Source: an uncultured Haliea sp. (GTDB taxonomy: Bacteria > Pseudomonadota > Gammaproteobacteria > Pseudomonadales > Halieaceae). Taken from it: DNA of 64,000 nt. Positions 1 through 8,340 of the stretch are shown in pieces (positions within the stretch are counted from its first letter, which is position 1; each line of letters begins with the position of its first letter). The DNA lies in the NCBI GenBank assembly GCA_913061145.1, contig CAJXUQ010000010.1:1-64000 (forward strand). Reading direction: 5' to 3'. Below the pieces are notes generated by a model. That model ran no database searches, was not told where the DNA came from, and saw only the letters and a program-made list of their open reading frames with translations. The position numbers and the translations under genes were made by a program.

Positions 1-66
1 GGTCGCGCGCCGCAGCAGCTGCGGCAGATAGCGTTTGATGCCGAGGCGTTGCTGGCGGTACGCTGA
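1..66 (+). CDS. C-terminal fragment of an unidentified protein (partial)
   Basis: Frame 1 is open from the first base to a TGA at 64-66. It reads as a 21-residue tail ending in FDAEALLAVR, with GC-rich third positions like the rest of the window. The gene would begin outside the window. The fragment is too short to assign to a family, and it could be a chance open frame. The assignment rests only on the open frame and codon use. Confidence 0.3.
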   Translation, partial: GRAPQQLRQIAFDAEALLAVR

Positions 67-436
67 ACGGAAGAGCTTGAACGCCGATTCTCATCCATCA
101 CTGCGCGGGCTCCATTCAGGCGCAGCTGGAGCGCCGACTTCCAGAGATGCCGCTCCATGAGCTTAGCCATTCAGCGCAAAAGAGCGCTGCACGCGTGGGG
201 AGACCTGCGGAGAGCGGTTGACTCGGTTTGAACTGCCCCGTTAACCTCAATGGGTCTTCCACTCTTGGTGAGGACACTACGGGGGTGAGTGCCCGGCACG
301 GTGGGAGCGTCCCGCGCGTCCGACACAGTACAAGCCTGGTCGATACGGTTGCGGCGATGGCAGCTGGCTCAGGTGCGCCACTGTCCAGGCGGTATCTGGA
401 AGTTACCGAAGGTAGCCTGATGGAGGAAGAATCGGC
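67..436. other. 370-bp stretch with no supported gene
   Basis: Short open frames exist on both strands here but none has a ribosome-binding site, codon bias or a recognisable domain. The only functional signal I can point to is the strong Shine-Dalgarno sequence GGAGGAAGAA at the right end, which serves the lipoprotein gene starting at 437. I find no tRNA-like fold and no convincing terminator. Confidence 0.4.
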
Positions 437-2641
437 ATGCGCGTAACGCTTCAGCGGGCACTGTTCATACCGCTGCTTTTTTGTACCCTGTGCGCCTGTG
501 ATGATGCCAGTCAAGCGAACGCGCAAGATGCGGACGTCGCGCAGTCATTCAGGCAGGTGCTGACAACGCGGTTTGAAGGCATTGTGGCGGAGAGAACGGC
601 CTACCGTCCAGTAAGCCTGACACTGCAACAAGAGGGGGAAGCCGTCGCCGGCACGTTGCTCTTGGGCGACAGCGTTGACCCGGGATACCTGAAACTCCCG
701 CTTGCCACCGCGATTCCGGTGCAGGGCACATTTGATCCTGTGCTGGGGTACCTGCGCCTGACAACACAGTCGGGGGCGCGCACGGGCGAAGTTCTGCTGG
801 AAATTGCGCAAACGCCTGATGGGGCAGTGGGCGCTTTTGCAGAGATCAGCCGTCACGGTACAAAGGGCGCCAGACGCGGGAAAGCGGTTTTTGTCCCGGC
901 CGCGCAGGTTGAGCAGCTCAAGCACCTCACGGAAACCCTGGCCGGTTTGAACACACGTGAGAAGCTCGAGGCCGCTGCGGCGCAGTGTCCGCGCGCTGTG
1001 GAGCGATGGATCGACAAGTCCAGTGACATCCGCCAGAACGCCAGACAACCGGCGGATAACCTTGCTGTGTTGAGTATCCCGGAATTCGGAGATGCATTTG
1101 GCGCGACCTACGACAGGATTGACGCAGCAGGTTTGAAGCAAGCCCGTGCATTGCTCGGGGATGTGTGCAATGCCCGGCCCCTGTCGCACCTCGTGCACGA
1201 TGCCAAAACCTATAAAGACGTACACTACAGGCGCCTCGAAGCCCCTATCGTCACGGCGTGGTGGGATGCCATCAAAGCCCTTGTTGCGAGTGACACGAAA
1301 CTGCATCCCGCCAGGCTGGACGCCATACAGCCCCATTTTCAGACCTTTCAACTCGGCCAGTACCATGCGAATTACCGCACTGAGCTCGCGCCGCAGATCG
1401 CAGCACGGAAGAAAGACCTTCGCGAGGAAGAACTGCGGCTCGCCCGGATCGAGAACATGGACAAGCACCAGGATCGTATTGATCTCCTGTTCATTAATGC
1501 GCGCGCGCAGTTGCAGGAGTATCCCGAAACGAAGGATCTTGTGACCGATAAACTCGATGCCTATGCACTGCAGGCTGCGCAGGCCTATGTCGAGAGCGCC
1601 AAACGCATTGATGAATTGCAGTACATGGTCTCGTTTTCCACCATGGTCGACAACGGTGTCGATTGCCTGATGTCCAGCCAGCGGCGATGTCGGGCCATTG
1701 CCAGCATTTTTGAAGACAAGGCCGATGCACTGTCCCATGAACTCGATGATCAGCTCGAGGAGAGAGCCGCAAGGGCCATCTCCGATCAACGTGATCTGCA
1801 CGCATTGGCCGAGCAGGTGACCTTCGCACAACGGATGCAGAGCCGATACGGCAACGCGCTCGACATCGGCGGCCTGGCAGACGTGTGGCAGGACATCACG
1901 GAAGAGCGCCGCAGTCTGCAACGGGAATTGTCTGATGAAATCCTTGCGCTTGTCGAGCAGAGCAACAGCGCACGACCTGTCGTTCAGATCGAGCAGCAGT
2001 ATTTCTTTCAGGATGATATCAAACAGATGAAAAAGCTGGATGCGCTGCTCTCGGAGAAGCTGGAGCAACTGGCGCCGTTCCGGCATTTGCGTGGTGGGGA
2101 TTACCTCAATGCGCTGATTTCCAGAGATTATCCAACCCTCAAGGAACTCGATCAGGACTATACGCAAGCCTACAAGCCCTTTTTCGCGCTGGCTGGCGAA
2201 GCCATGTCGATGATCAGCCCGTCTGCCAGACAGGACTTTTCCTCTCTGGCCAACGACCTGCGCGCTGTAAATGTCGTGTTCGCCACGTACCTGCTGGACT
2301 ACCAGAGCAGATATCCGGATTGCCTGGGCGCGAACCCTGTTACCGCAACGGTAAGCACAACGACGACCGAAACCCGAAAAGACGGGTATGGCCTGGTTCT
2401 GTCACGCACGGCCTGGACGAGCGAGGATCAATACACGGTGCCGGCCCGTCTGGCGCCTCATCTTGAAAAGCTCTGGCGCGCGGATTTCGAAGGCGATTCC
2501 GTTGCCGTGGATGCGCTCGTCAATGATCAGAAGCTCGGAACACTGGTGAGCGCGATGCGTGAGGTCACAAAGACGCTGCCGTGCGACCATCCGCATGTCA
2601 GGGCACTGGAAGCGGGGATGATTGCCTACTACTCCCGATAA
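437..2641 (+). CDS. Large putative lipoprotein of unknown function
   Basis: This 734-residue protein begins with a short hydrophobic signal and a lipobox LCAC (residues 18-21), so Cys21 is probably lipidated after signal peptidase II cleavage. The start at 437 is set by GGAGGAAGAA just upstream. The mature part is mostly charged and probably helical, with long Glu/Lys/Arg-rich stretches around residues 310-560 that could form coiled coils. An N-terminal segment of about 130 residues looks more beta-rich. I recognise no catalytic motif or named domain. It stands alone: the upstream gene is unidentified and the next gene is 240 bp away. A structural or regulatory envelope role is only a guess. 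Confidence 0.75.
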   Translation: MRVTLQRALFIPLLFCTLCACDDASQANAQDADVAQSFRQVLTTRFEGIVAERTAYRPVSLTLQQEGEAVAGTLLLGDSVDPGYLKLPLATAIPVQGTFDPVLGYLRLTTQSGARTGEVLLEIAQTPDGAVGAFAEISRHGTKGARRGKAVFVPAAQVEQLKHLTETLAGLNTREKLEAAAAQCPRAVERWIDKSSDIRQNARQPADNLAVLSIPEFGDAFGATYDRIDAAGLKQARALLGDVCNARPLSHLVHDAKTYKDVHYRRLEAPIVTAWWDAIKALVASDTKLHPARLDAIQPHFQTFQLGQYHANYRTELAPQIAARKKDLREEELRLARIENMDKHQDRIDLLFINARAQLQEYPETKDLVTDKLDAYALQAAQAYVESAKRIDELQYMVSFSTMVDNGVDCLMSSQRRCRAIASIFEDKADALSHELDDQLEERAARAISDQRDLHALAEQVTFAQRMQSRYGNALDIGGLADVWQDITEERRSLQRELSDEILALVEQSNSARPVVQIEQQYFFQDDIKQMKKLDALLSEKLEQLAPFRHLRGGDYLNALISRDYPTLKELDQDYTQAYKPFFALAGEAMSMISPSARQDFSSLANDLRAVNVVFATYLLDYQSRYPDCLGANPVTATVSTTTTETRKDGYGLVLSRTAWTSEDQYTVPARLAPHLEKLWRADFEGDSVAVDALVNDQKLGTLVSAMREVTKTLPCDHPHVRALEAGMIAYYSR

Positions 2642-2768
2642 ACAGTCCCTGTCACCCAGCTGTCCGGCCCACTTTTTGCCTCCAATCCAGGGCTTGGTAA
2701 AACCGGACGCAAACCTGGCTTCGCAACCGGACAGAATATGAGCTACCAACACCCGGATTATCGACTGC

Positions 2769-2796
2769 TTGACAGTCTCGCGGTGGGAACTAACGT
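2769..2796 (+). promoter_or_regulatory. Candidate sigma70 promoter for the ThDP enzyme gene
   Basis: A perfect -35 box TTGACA (2769-2774) is followed after 16 bp by TAACGT (2791-2796), a moderate -10 match. It lies about 85 bp upstream of the start codon at 2882. The -10 match is weak, so this is tentative. Confidence 0.35.
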
Positions 2797-2881
2797 AGTC
2801 TCTCGACACTCGGGGCTGCCATGGGGCAACCCTTCCCGCGGATACGTCGCCATCGAGGGCGACAGGCAATAAGGAATCGCC

Positions 2882-4453
2882 ATGAACGGTGCAGAGAGTC
2901 TGATTCAAACCCTTGTCAACGGTGGTGTGGATGTCTGTTTCACCAACCCGGGCACGTCCGAAATGCACTTTGTGGCTGCCCTGGATGAAGTGGATGGCAT
3001 GCGCTGCGTGCTGTGCCTGTTTGAGGGCGTCGCCAGCGGGGCAGCGGCGGGTTACGCCGCGATAGCGGGCAAGCCTGCATCCACCTTGTTGCACCTTGGG
3101 CCGGGGCTGGGAAATGCGCTGGCCAATGTGCACAACGCGAAAAAAGGCAACCTGCCCATGGTGAATATCGTGGGCGATCACGCCACCTACCACCTGCAGT
3201 ACGATGCGCCGCTGACGTCCGATATCGCAGGCGTCGCCGGCCCGGTGTCGCACTGGGTGCATACTTCCTGTGCATCAGCAGACATCGCCCGGGATGGCGC
3301 CGAGGCGATTCGCCAGGCCGGTCGAGGCCAGGTAGCTACCCTCGTGCTGCCGGCTGATGTGTCCTGGGGTGACAACCTCTCCGGTGCAGCTGATGCGCCG
3401 GTTCTGGATGCCGCAACTCCAGTACCTGAGGACCGGCTGGACAAGGCCGCCAGCATGCTCGAGAACGGCAAGGCTACCGTCATCATGCTGGGCGGCCGTT
3501 GCGTCAGCCAGGCGCAAGGGGAACTGGCCAGCAGATTGGCTCAGGCCACGGGCGCCCGCGTGCTGACCGAGACTTTCCCGGCCCGGGTGCGCCGCGGTGC
3601 GGGAACCGCGGTGATTGAGCGTCTGCCCTATCTGGCGGAGCTGGCGATCGCGGAACTGGAGGGTACTGAACAGTTGCTCCTGCTGGGCGCCAAAGCGCCG
3701 GTGTCCTTTTTCGCCTACCCGAATGTGGCCAGCGTGCTCTCGCCGGAGGGTTGCGACATCCTCAGCCTCGCAGGCCCCAACGACGATATTGAGGGCGCAT
3801 TGCAGGCCCTCGTCACGCGTGTTGGTGCCGCCAGTCAGGCGGCGCCAGCGCTGCGCGAGCTGCAATTGCCCGAGGCGCCCACGGGCGAGCTCAATGCAGG
3901 CACCGTCGCGCAGGCGCTGGCCTGCTACCTGCCGGAGGACGCCATCGTAGTCGATGAGGGCATCACCTCCGGTTTGGCCTGTTTCCCTGCGACGGCGCAG
4001 GCCCGGCCCCATGACTGGCTGAATCTGACCGGTGGCTCGATTGGCTGGGGCTTGCCGGCTGCGGTGGGTGCCGCGGTTGCCGCGCCGTCGAGGAAAGTGG
4101 TTTGCCTGGAGGGTGACGGCAGCGCAATGTATACCGTGCAGGCGCTGTGGACCATGGCACGCGAGGAGCTCGATGTCACCGTGGTGCTGTTCAATAATCG
4201 CAAGTACAGCGTGCTCGAGGTGGAATTTGCACGCACCGGCGCGCGCGGTGGCAAGCCTGGCCCGAAAGCGGCCAGCTCACTGGCCATCGGCAAGCCCGAC
4301 ATGGATTTCCAGGCGCTCGCTGCCGGCATGGGCGTGCGGGCGAGCGTGGCCACAACGGCGGAAGAGTTCAGTCAGCAACTGGCGTCCGCGATGGCGGGTA
4401 AGGGCCCGTGCCTGATCGACGCCCGCATTCCACCGCTGGAACTCAACTGGTAG
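2882..4453 (+). CDS. Thiamine-diphosphate-dependent enzyme, acetolactate synthase large-subunit-like
   Basis: This 523-residue protein has the layout of the pyruvate-decarboxylase/acetolactate-synthase superfamily. The N-terminal ThDP domain carries the conserved Glu (E48 in LFEGVASGAAAGYA) that activates the cofactor. A central domain follows, then a C-terminal ThDP domain with the GDGS...NN metal-diphosphate motif at about residues 411-437 (EGDGSAMYT and LFNNRKY). The start is supported by AAGGAA eight bases upstream. The sequence resembles the acetolactate synthase or benzoylformate-decarboxylase-like proteins of unproven substrate, rather than biosynthetic IlvB. There is no small regulatory subunit gene beside it and no other branched-chain amino-acid gene. 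The likely reaction is decarboxylation or carboligation of a 2-oxo acid, and the substrate cannot be read from context. Confidence 0.85.
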   Translation: MNGAESLIQTLVNGGVDVCFTNPGTSEMHFVAALDEVDGMRCVLCLFEGVASGAAAGYAAIAGKPASTLLHLGPGLGNALANVHNAKKGNLPMVNIVGDHATYHLQYDAPLTSDIAGVAGPVSHWVHTSCASADIARDGAEAIRQAGRGQVATLVLPADVSWGDNLSGAADAPVLDAATPVPEDRLDKAASMLENGKATVIMLGGRCVSQAQGELASRLAQATGARVLTETFPARVRRGAGTAVIERLPYLAELAIAELEGTEQLLLLGAKAPVSFFAYPNVASVLSPEGCDILSLAGPNDDIEGALQALVTRVGAASQAAPALRELQLPEAPTGELNAGTVAQALACYLPEDAIVVDEGITSGLACFPATAQARPHDWLNLTGGSIGWGLPAAVGAAVAAPSRKVVCLEGDGSAMYTVQALWTMAREELDVTVVLFNNRKYSVLEVEFARTGARGGKPGPKAASSLAIGKPDMDFQALAAGMGVRASVATTAEEFSQQLASAMAGKGPCLIDARIPPLELNW

Positions 4454-4583
4454 CGCCTCCCGGCGTCAAACTGGCGCATGGGCAAAAGGTCTACAGGGCA
4501 GGTCCGTGCCCCCTCGCTGCTCGTAGGTTGCAATGATGTTGAGTCGCCGACTCGACACATCTGGCAACCTGCGAGGCTTCATT

Positions 4584-5102
4584 ATGCGATTCGTCACGAA
4601 ATATCTGTCCCTGGCGGCCCTTGGCGGTCTGCTGCTAACGTCTTTCGCTGCTACGGCCGGCGATCATGGGCATCACGAGTCAACGGCCAAGCCGACCATC
4701 GTCGAGATAGCGGTCGGCAATCCCGACTTCTCCACACTGGTGGCTGCGCTGCAGGCGGCTGACCTGGTAGACGCTCTCTCGGGCGAAGGCCCGTTCACCG
4801 TGTTTGCGCCGACCAATGCCGCGTTTGCAGCCCTGCCCGCCGGTACCCTGGACGATCTGCTCAAGCCCGAGAACAAGGACCAGCTGACGGCTATCCTCAC
4901 CTACCACGTGGTATCGGGCAAGGTGATGGCAGCTGATGTAGTTGCCTTGACGGAAGCCACCAGCCTGCAGGGCGACACCATTGCCGTGTCGGCATCTGAG
5001 GCCGGCGTGAAAGTGGATGCCGCAAACGTCACAGCGACGGATATCAGCGCCTCCAATGGCGTGATTCATGTCATCGATGCGGTGATCCTGCCCAACAGCT
5101 AG
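4584..5102 (+). CDS. Secreted fasciclin (FAS1) domain protein
   Basis: This is a 172-residue protein with a signal peptide (about residues 1-24, ending near FAATAG) and a single FAS1 domain. The domain is recognisable from FTVFAPTNAAFAALP, LTYHVVSGKV and the C-terminal NGVIHVIDAVILP. I chose the ATG at 4584 because it starts directly with the signal peptide; an in-frame ATG at 4533 would add 17 residues without signal character. FAS1 domains in bacteria mediate adhesion or ligand binding at the cell surface or in the periplasm. Single-FAS1 secreted proteins are often seen near ECF sigma/RskA anti-sigma pairs, and such a pair lies 5 kb downstream. A strong hairpin follows the stop codon. Confidence 0.88.
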   Translation: MRFVTKYLSLAALGGLLLTSFAATAGDHGHHESTAKPTIVEIAVGNPDFSTLVAALQAADLVDALSGEGPFTVFAPTNAAFAALPAGTLDDLLKPENKDQLTAILTYHVVSGKVMAADVVALTEATSLQGDTIAVSASEAGVKVDAANVTATDISASNGVIHVIDAVILPNS

Positions 5103-5110
5103 CATCTGCT

Positions 5111-5142
5111 GCTACCGATGGTCTGTCGGGACCATCGGTAGC
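5111..5142 (+). terminator. Strong hairpin downstream of the fasciclin gene, terminator-like
   Basis: A perfect 13-bp inverted repeat (5111-5123 with 5130-5142, loop TGTCGG) begins 8 bp after the fasciclin stop. There is no T-run after it, so it may act as a mRNA 3' stabiliser or Rho-associated end rather than a canonical intrinsic terminator. Confidence 0.5.
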
Positions 5143-5272
5143 GCACCCTCCCTGTTCACTGGTCGCTCGGCGAATCGACGTTCCCCGTGCATCAGGGCAT
5201 TTTCCTCTGGTTTTGTGGTCAAGCGCCTCGCGGCGTATCATGGGGCGTCGCAACACGGCTGGAGGGAGAAGG

Positions 5273-6292
5273 ATGCCCAGACCCCGATATCTCCTTGTTT
5301 TACTTTGTACTGCCGTATTAGGTGCGTGCAAGATCTCCATCTCGGTGCCTGAAGGGGGTTCCGTCACCACCCGCTCCGGTTCACTCAGCTGCCCCGGCGG
5401 CGATACCTGCGTGGTGAACGTGGTGGACCTTCTGTTTGACGAAACCTTTGTCGCCCGGCCTGCGGACGGCTACCGCTTCGAAGGCTGGCGCAAGCAACAC
5501 CGGGGTTTATGCGGTGGCTCGATGGCCCCCTGTCGTCTGTTCACCTCGGGGTTTGCGGGCAATGATGCGCTGATGGCCTTCCTCGCCAGCGACGAGGTCT
5601 TCTTCCTCAACCCGGTGTTCGAGGCCGCCTCAGGCAATGACTACGGTACACAGCCGCTAAGTGCCTGCTTCAGCCCGGATTTATTCAGGCAAGGTACGCG
5701 GTTCGTGTCTGAATATCGCAGGCCGGGCCCCGGTGGCGGCCAATTTGTTGCCGAGTTCGATCAGGTGATTGACGGTACGGGGCTGTTCCAGGGAAACCCT
5801 GCCATCCGCATGCGGCTGGAGCAGCGCAGCGGGGGGGAGTTATTGGCCACCAATTTGACCTGGTTCTCGATCAACGCGGGAGCCCAGCGTTTACGCTACT
5901 ACGGCAGCGAGGTGGAAACCGCTCGGCCTCCACTGACGTCGGCGACAGTGACACTGGCGCCGTTCAAACTCAACCGTTGGGATTTGGCCGCAGGGCAGAG
6001 CTTTCAGCAGAGCTATTCGTCGACGCTGCAGGACAGTCGAGGCAACTCCTCCAGTGACACCGTCGAACTGAAGACCACTTACCTGGGCACCGAGACCATC
6101 ACCGTGCCGGCAGGCACGTACACGGCCTGCCGGGTACTCGAGGAGTCGGTGGAAACGGGCGGTTCAGGCGTTCCCGCTCGCTCCTCGGAAACACAGTGGT
6201 ATGCAGTGGGCACCGGAATATTGTTGCGCTCGGAATCCGAGGATTCGTATCAGGAGTTTTTACGCGGCGCGATCAATGGGGTCCCCCAGTGA
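5273..6292 (+). CDS. Putative lipoprotein of unknown function
   Basis: The 339-residue product starts with a lipoprotein signal whose lipobox is LGAC, with Cys19 as the predicted lipidated residue. The ATG at 5273 is preceded by GGAGGGAGAAGG; the in-frame codons further upstream have no ribosome-binding site and would bury the signal peptide. After the lipidation site comes a short segment resembling the bacterial repeat domain that contains a YRFEGW core. Two CxGG-type cysteine-containing loops follow. The rest is predicted to be beta-rich (for example TETITVPAGTYTACRVLE). I recognise no enzymatic motif. Its place between the fasciclin gene and the DUF4331 operon suggests an envelope function. 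Confidence 0.8.
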   Translation: MPRPRYLLVLLCTAVLGACKISISVPEGGSVTTRSGSLSCPGGDTCVVNVVDLLFDETFVARPADGYRFEGWRKQHRGLCGGSMAPCRLFTSGFAGNDALMAFLASDEVFFLNPVFEAASGNDYGTQPLSACFSPDLFRQGTRFVSEYRRPGPGGGQFVAEFDQVIDGTGLFQGNPAIRMRLEQRSGGELLATNLTWFSINAGAQRLRYYGSEVETARPPLTSATVTLAPFKLNRWDLAAGQSFQQSYSSTLQDSRGNSSSDTVELKTTYLGTETITVPAGTYTACRVLEESVETGGSGVPARSSETQWYAVGTGILLRSESEDSYQEFLRGAINGVPQ

Positions 6293-6402
6293 GTCGTTCG
6301 CTTCCCACGGGCCGCATCGGCTGAGAGGGCACCGTGTGCGCACCCCGTTGCGCGGAGGCGAGTGCCCATGCCTCACGTTTGAGAAATTTTTAAGCATGCT
6401 TT

Positions 6403-6430
6403 GCATCTTTTGGTCCCGCGAGGGACGTAA
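6403..6430 (+). promoter_or_regulatory. Candidate ECF-type promoter upstream of the DUF4331 operon
   Basis: GCATCT (6403-6408) and CGTAA (6426-6430) are separated by 17 bp, an ECF-like arrangement with a CGT-type -10. A perfect palindrome AAGCATGCTT (6392-6401) sits immediately upstream, and the inverted repeat GTCCC-GCGA-GGGAC (6413-6426) lies in the spacer. The operon downstream encodes its own ECF sigma factor, so autoregulation is plausible. No second copy of the motif was found to support it. Confidence 0.3.
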
Positions 6431-6465
6431 CCCCGGTGAAACCCTGGAGTTAGAAGGAGAGGCAC

Positions 6466-8061
6466 ATGCAAAAACTGATACTGGCGGCTTCTGTCGCCAT
6501 GACCCTATCGCTCCCCGCTGGCGCGTCGAGCCACCGCGAGGCCCCGTTCATCACGAAATATCCGCAGGTCGACGCGACGGATTTTTATCTCTTCATGAGT
6601 TACGAGCCCGATCGTTCGGGTTACGTCACGATGATTGCCAATTACATACCGCTGCAAGCGGCGTATGGGGGACCAAATTACTTTCCCCTGGACAGTAACG
6701 CACTCTACGAGATTCACATCGACAATGACGGGGATGCGGTCGAGGACAGGACTTTCCAGTTTCGCTTCAGCAGCAATGTGCCCGCTGGTGGCGTAGTTCC
6801 CCTGACCATTGGTGACAAATCTGTCACTTCGGTACTGCGCAATATCGGGCCGGTATCCGCTGACAACTCGCCCGGTTTAAGCCACTTCGACACGTATAGC
6901 GTCGATGTTGTGGAAGGCGCGCGCCGCACCGGCGGCGAGTCAGTCATTGATGCACGCAACGGTAGCGCAGAGTTTGGCAAGCCATTCGACTACGCGGGGA
7001 CCAAGACGTTTGGCGGTCCCGGCAATTACGAAACGTATGCGCGCAGCTTTGTGCACATGATTGATATCCCGGGCTGCAATCAACAGGGACGGGTGTTCGT
7101 TGGACAGAGGTACGAGGCCTTCAAACTGGCGCTGGGGGAAGTTTTTGATCTCGTCAATTTTGTGCCCGTGGAGGGCGACAGTGCACCGGGAGCCGGTGAT
7201 GGCGGGGGATTTCCGGGTGGCATAACCCAGGATCCGGCGCGCAACGTCCTGTCACGCAACAACGTCACCTCTATCTCGCTGGAGGTGCACCGCGACTGTC
7301 TTGCAGGAGACGAGGGAATCATTGGTGCATGGACGACGGCGAGCCTGCCTCAGGCAACGATCCTCAATCCCCAAGCGACGCTCGAAAAACCCGAGGTTGG
7401 TGGCGGGGCATGGACCCAGGTTTCAAGGCTCTCAGCACCGCTCGTGAATGAACTGGTCATCGGTTACGACCAGAAAGACAGGTTTAACGGTAGCCAACCT
7501 GCTGACGATGGACAGTTTGCAGACTTTGTCACGAATCCGGTGCTCCCCGCGATTATTGATACGCTGTTTCGCGATGCCGTCAACGCAGCGCTGGGCACAT
7601 CGCTGACAACCCTTGCGCCGGTCAATCTTCCCCGCACAGACCTTGTCGCGGCTTTCCTCACCGGATTCGCCGATGTGAACCAGTTCTCCGATGGCGTGCC
7701 CGCGGAAATGCTGCGGCTCAACACCATGGTTGAAGCCACGCCGCGTTCGCAGCAGCAGCCACTGGGGCTCGCAGCGGGTGATCTTGCGGGGTTTCCCAAT
7801 GGCAGGCGGCCTGGCGACGATGTGGTGGATATCGCATTGCGCGTGGTGATGGGCGCGCTGTGCCACGACTTGCCGCTGGGGCCTGATGGTTCAGGTGTGA
7901 ACCTGGGGTTCTGTATGCCAGAGGACGCGGCCATCGGAAATGTCGCCCTGACCGACGGTGCGCCGCTTTCTGCGTCGGAACTCGACAACCGCTTTCCGTA
8001 TCTGCTGGAACCGTATCCCGGTAGTCCCGCTGACGCGCCGCTGCCAACCCCAACGTCCTGA
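6466..8061 (+). CDS. DUF4331 family secreted protein
   Basis: This 531-residue protein has a cleavable signal peptide (about residues 1-21, ending near PAGASS) and the hallmark DUF4331 opening SSHREAPFITKYPQVDATDFY. That segment is followed by a beta-rich domain with NDGDAVEDRTFQFRF. The start is supported by AGAAGGAGAG just upstream. DUF4331 proteins are exported and have no established biochemical role. This is the first gene of an operon in which a small lipoprotein, a TPR protein, an ECF sigma factor and an anti-sigma factor follow with overlaps or short gaps. That context suggests it is an output, or a sensed component, of an envelope response. Confidence 0.9.
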   Translation: MQKLILAASVAMTLSLPAGASSHREAPFITKYPQVDATDFYLFMSYEPDRSGYVTMIANYIPLQAAYGGPNYFPLDSNALYEIHIDNDGDAVEDRTFQFRFSSNVPAGGVVPLTIGDKSVTSVLRNIGPVSADNSPGLSHFDTYSVDVVEGARRTGGESVIDARNGSAEFGKPFDYAGTKTFGGPGNYETYARSFVHMIDIPGCNQQGRVFVGQRYEAFKLALGEVFDLVNFVPVEGDSAPGAGDGGGFPGGITQDPARNVLSRNNVTSISLEVHRDCLAGDEGIIGAWTTASLPQATILNPQATLEKPEVGGGAWTQVSRLSAPLVNELVIGYDQKDRFNGSQPADDGQFADFVTNPVLPAIIDTLFRDAVNAALGTSLTTLAPVNLPRTDLVAAFLTGFADVNQFSDGVPAEMLRLNTMVEATPRSQQQPLGLAAGDLAGFPNGRRPGDDVVDIALRVVMGALCHDLPLGPDGSGVNLGFCMPEDAAIGNVALTDGAPLSASELDNRFPYLLEPYPGSPADAPLPTPTS

Positions 8062-8082
8062 CAGGCAGAAGGAGTTATGTTT

Positions 8083-8340
8083 ATGAGACATTCATGTGCG
8101 ATTCTGCTCGTTTCCCTGTTCCTGGTTGCTTGCTCAGACGGCGGTGACCGGGTGGTAGTCCCGGCTCCACCGCCGGGCGGACAGCCGCCCGTGGCGCCCG
8201 AGCCGCCGCGCCTGCAGAGTTTTTCCGCCTTTGTGCGCGATGTGTTTGCCGATCCTGCAGACGCGTCGCCGCGTGACATCAACGATCTGGAGTTTGTTTC
8301 TGATGCTGAGGATGACGATTTCGCCGACCTGTTGCGTTAG
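8083..8340 (+). CDS. Small proline-rich lipoprotein
   Basis: This 85-residue protein has a lipobox LVAC with Cys17 lipidated, then a proline-rich linker (VVVPAPPPGGQPPVAPEPP). It ends in an acidic tail rich in Asp (DAEDDDFADLLR). The ATG at 8083 is preferred over the in-frame ATG at 8077. GGAG (8071-8074) is eight bases from 8083 but only two from 8077. The gene follows the DUF4331 gene by 21 bp and its 3' end overlaps the TPR gene. The Pro-rich part may span periplasmic space or envelope layers, while the acidic end may bind a partner or cations; both are inferences. Confidence 0.75.
   Translation: MRHSCAILLVSLFLVACSDGGDRVVVPAPPPGGQPPVAPEPPRLQSFSAFVRDVFADPADASPRDINDLEFVSDAEDDDFADLLR

Noticed and set aside
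228-446. Plus-strand 72-residue open frame
   Set aside because: It has a weak TTG start and low-complexity composition, with no Shine-Dalgarno sequence; it ends inside the lipoprotein gene.
116-526. Minus-strand open frame of 136 residues over the left gap
   Set aside because: No ribosome-binding site or family features, and it overlaps the well-supported start of the lipoprotein gene at 437.
545-2167. 540-residue antisense open frame under the large lipoprotein gene
   Set aside because: Such long antisense frames are a by-product of high GC content. It has no signal sequence or family motif.
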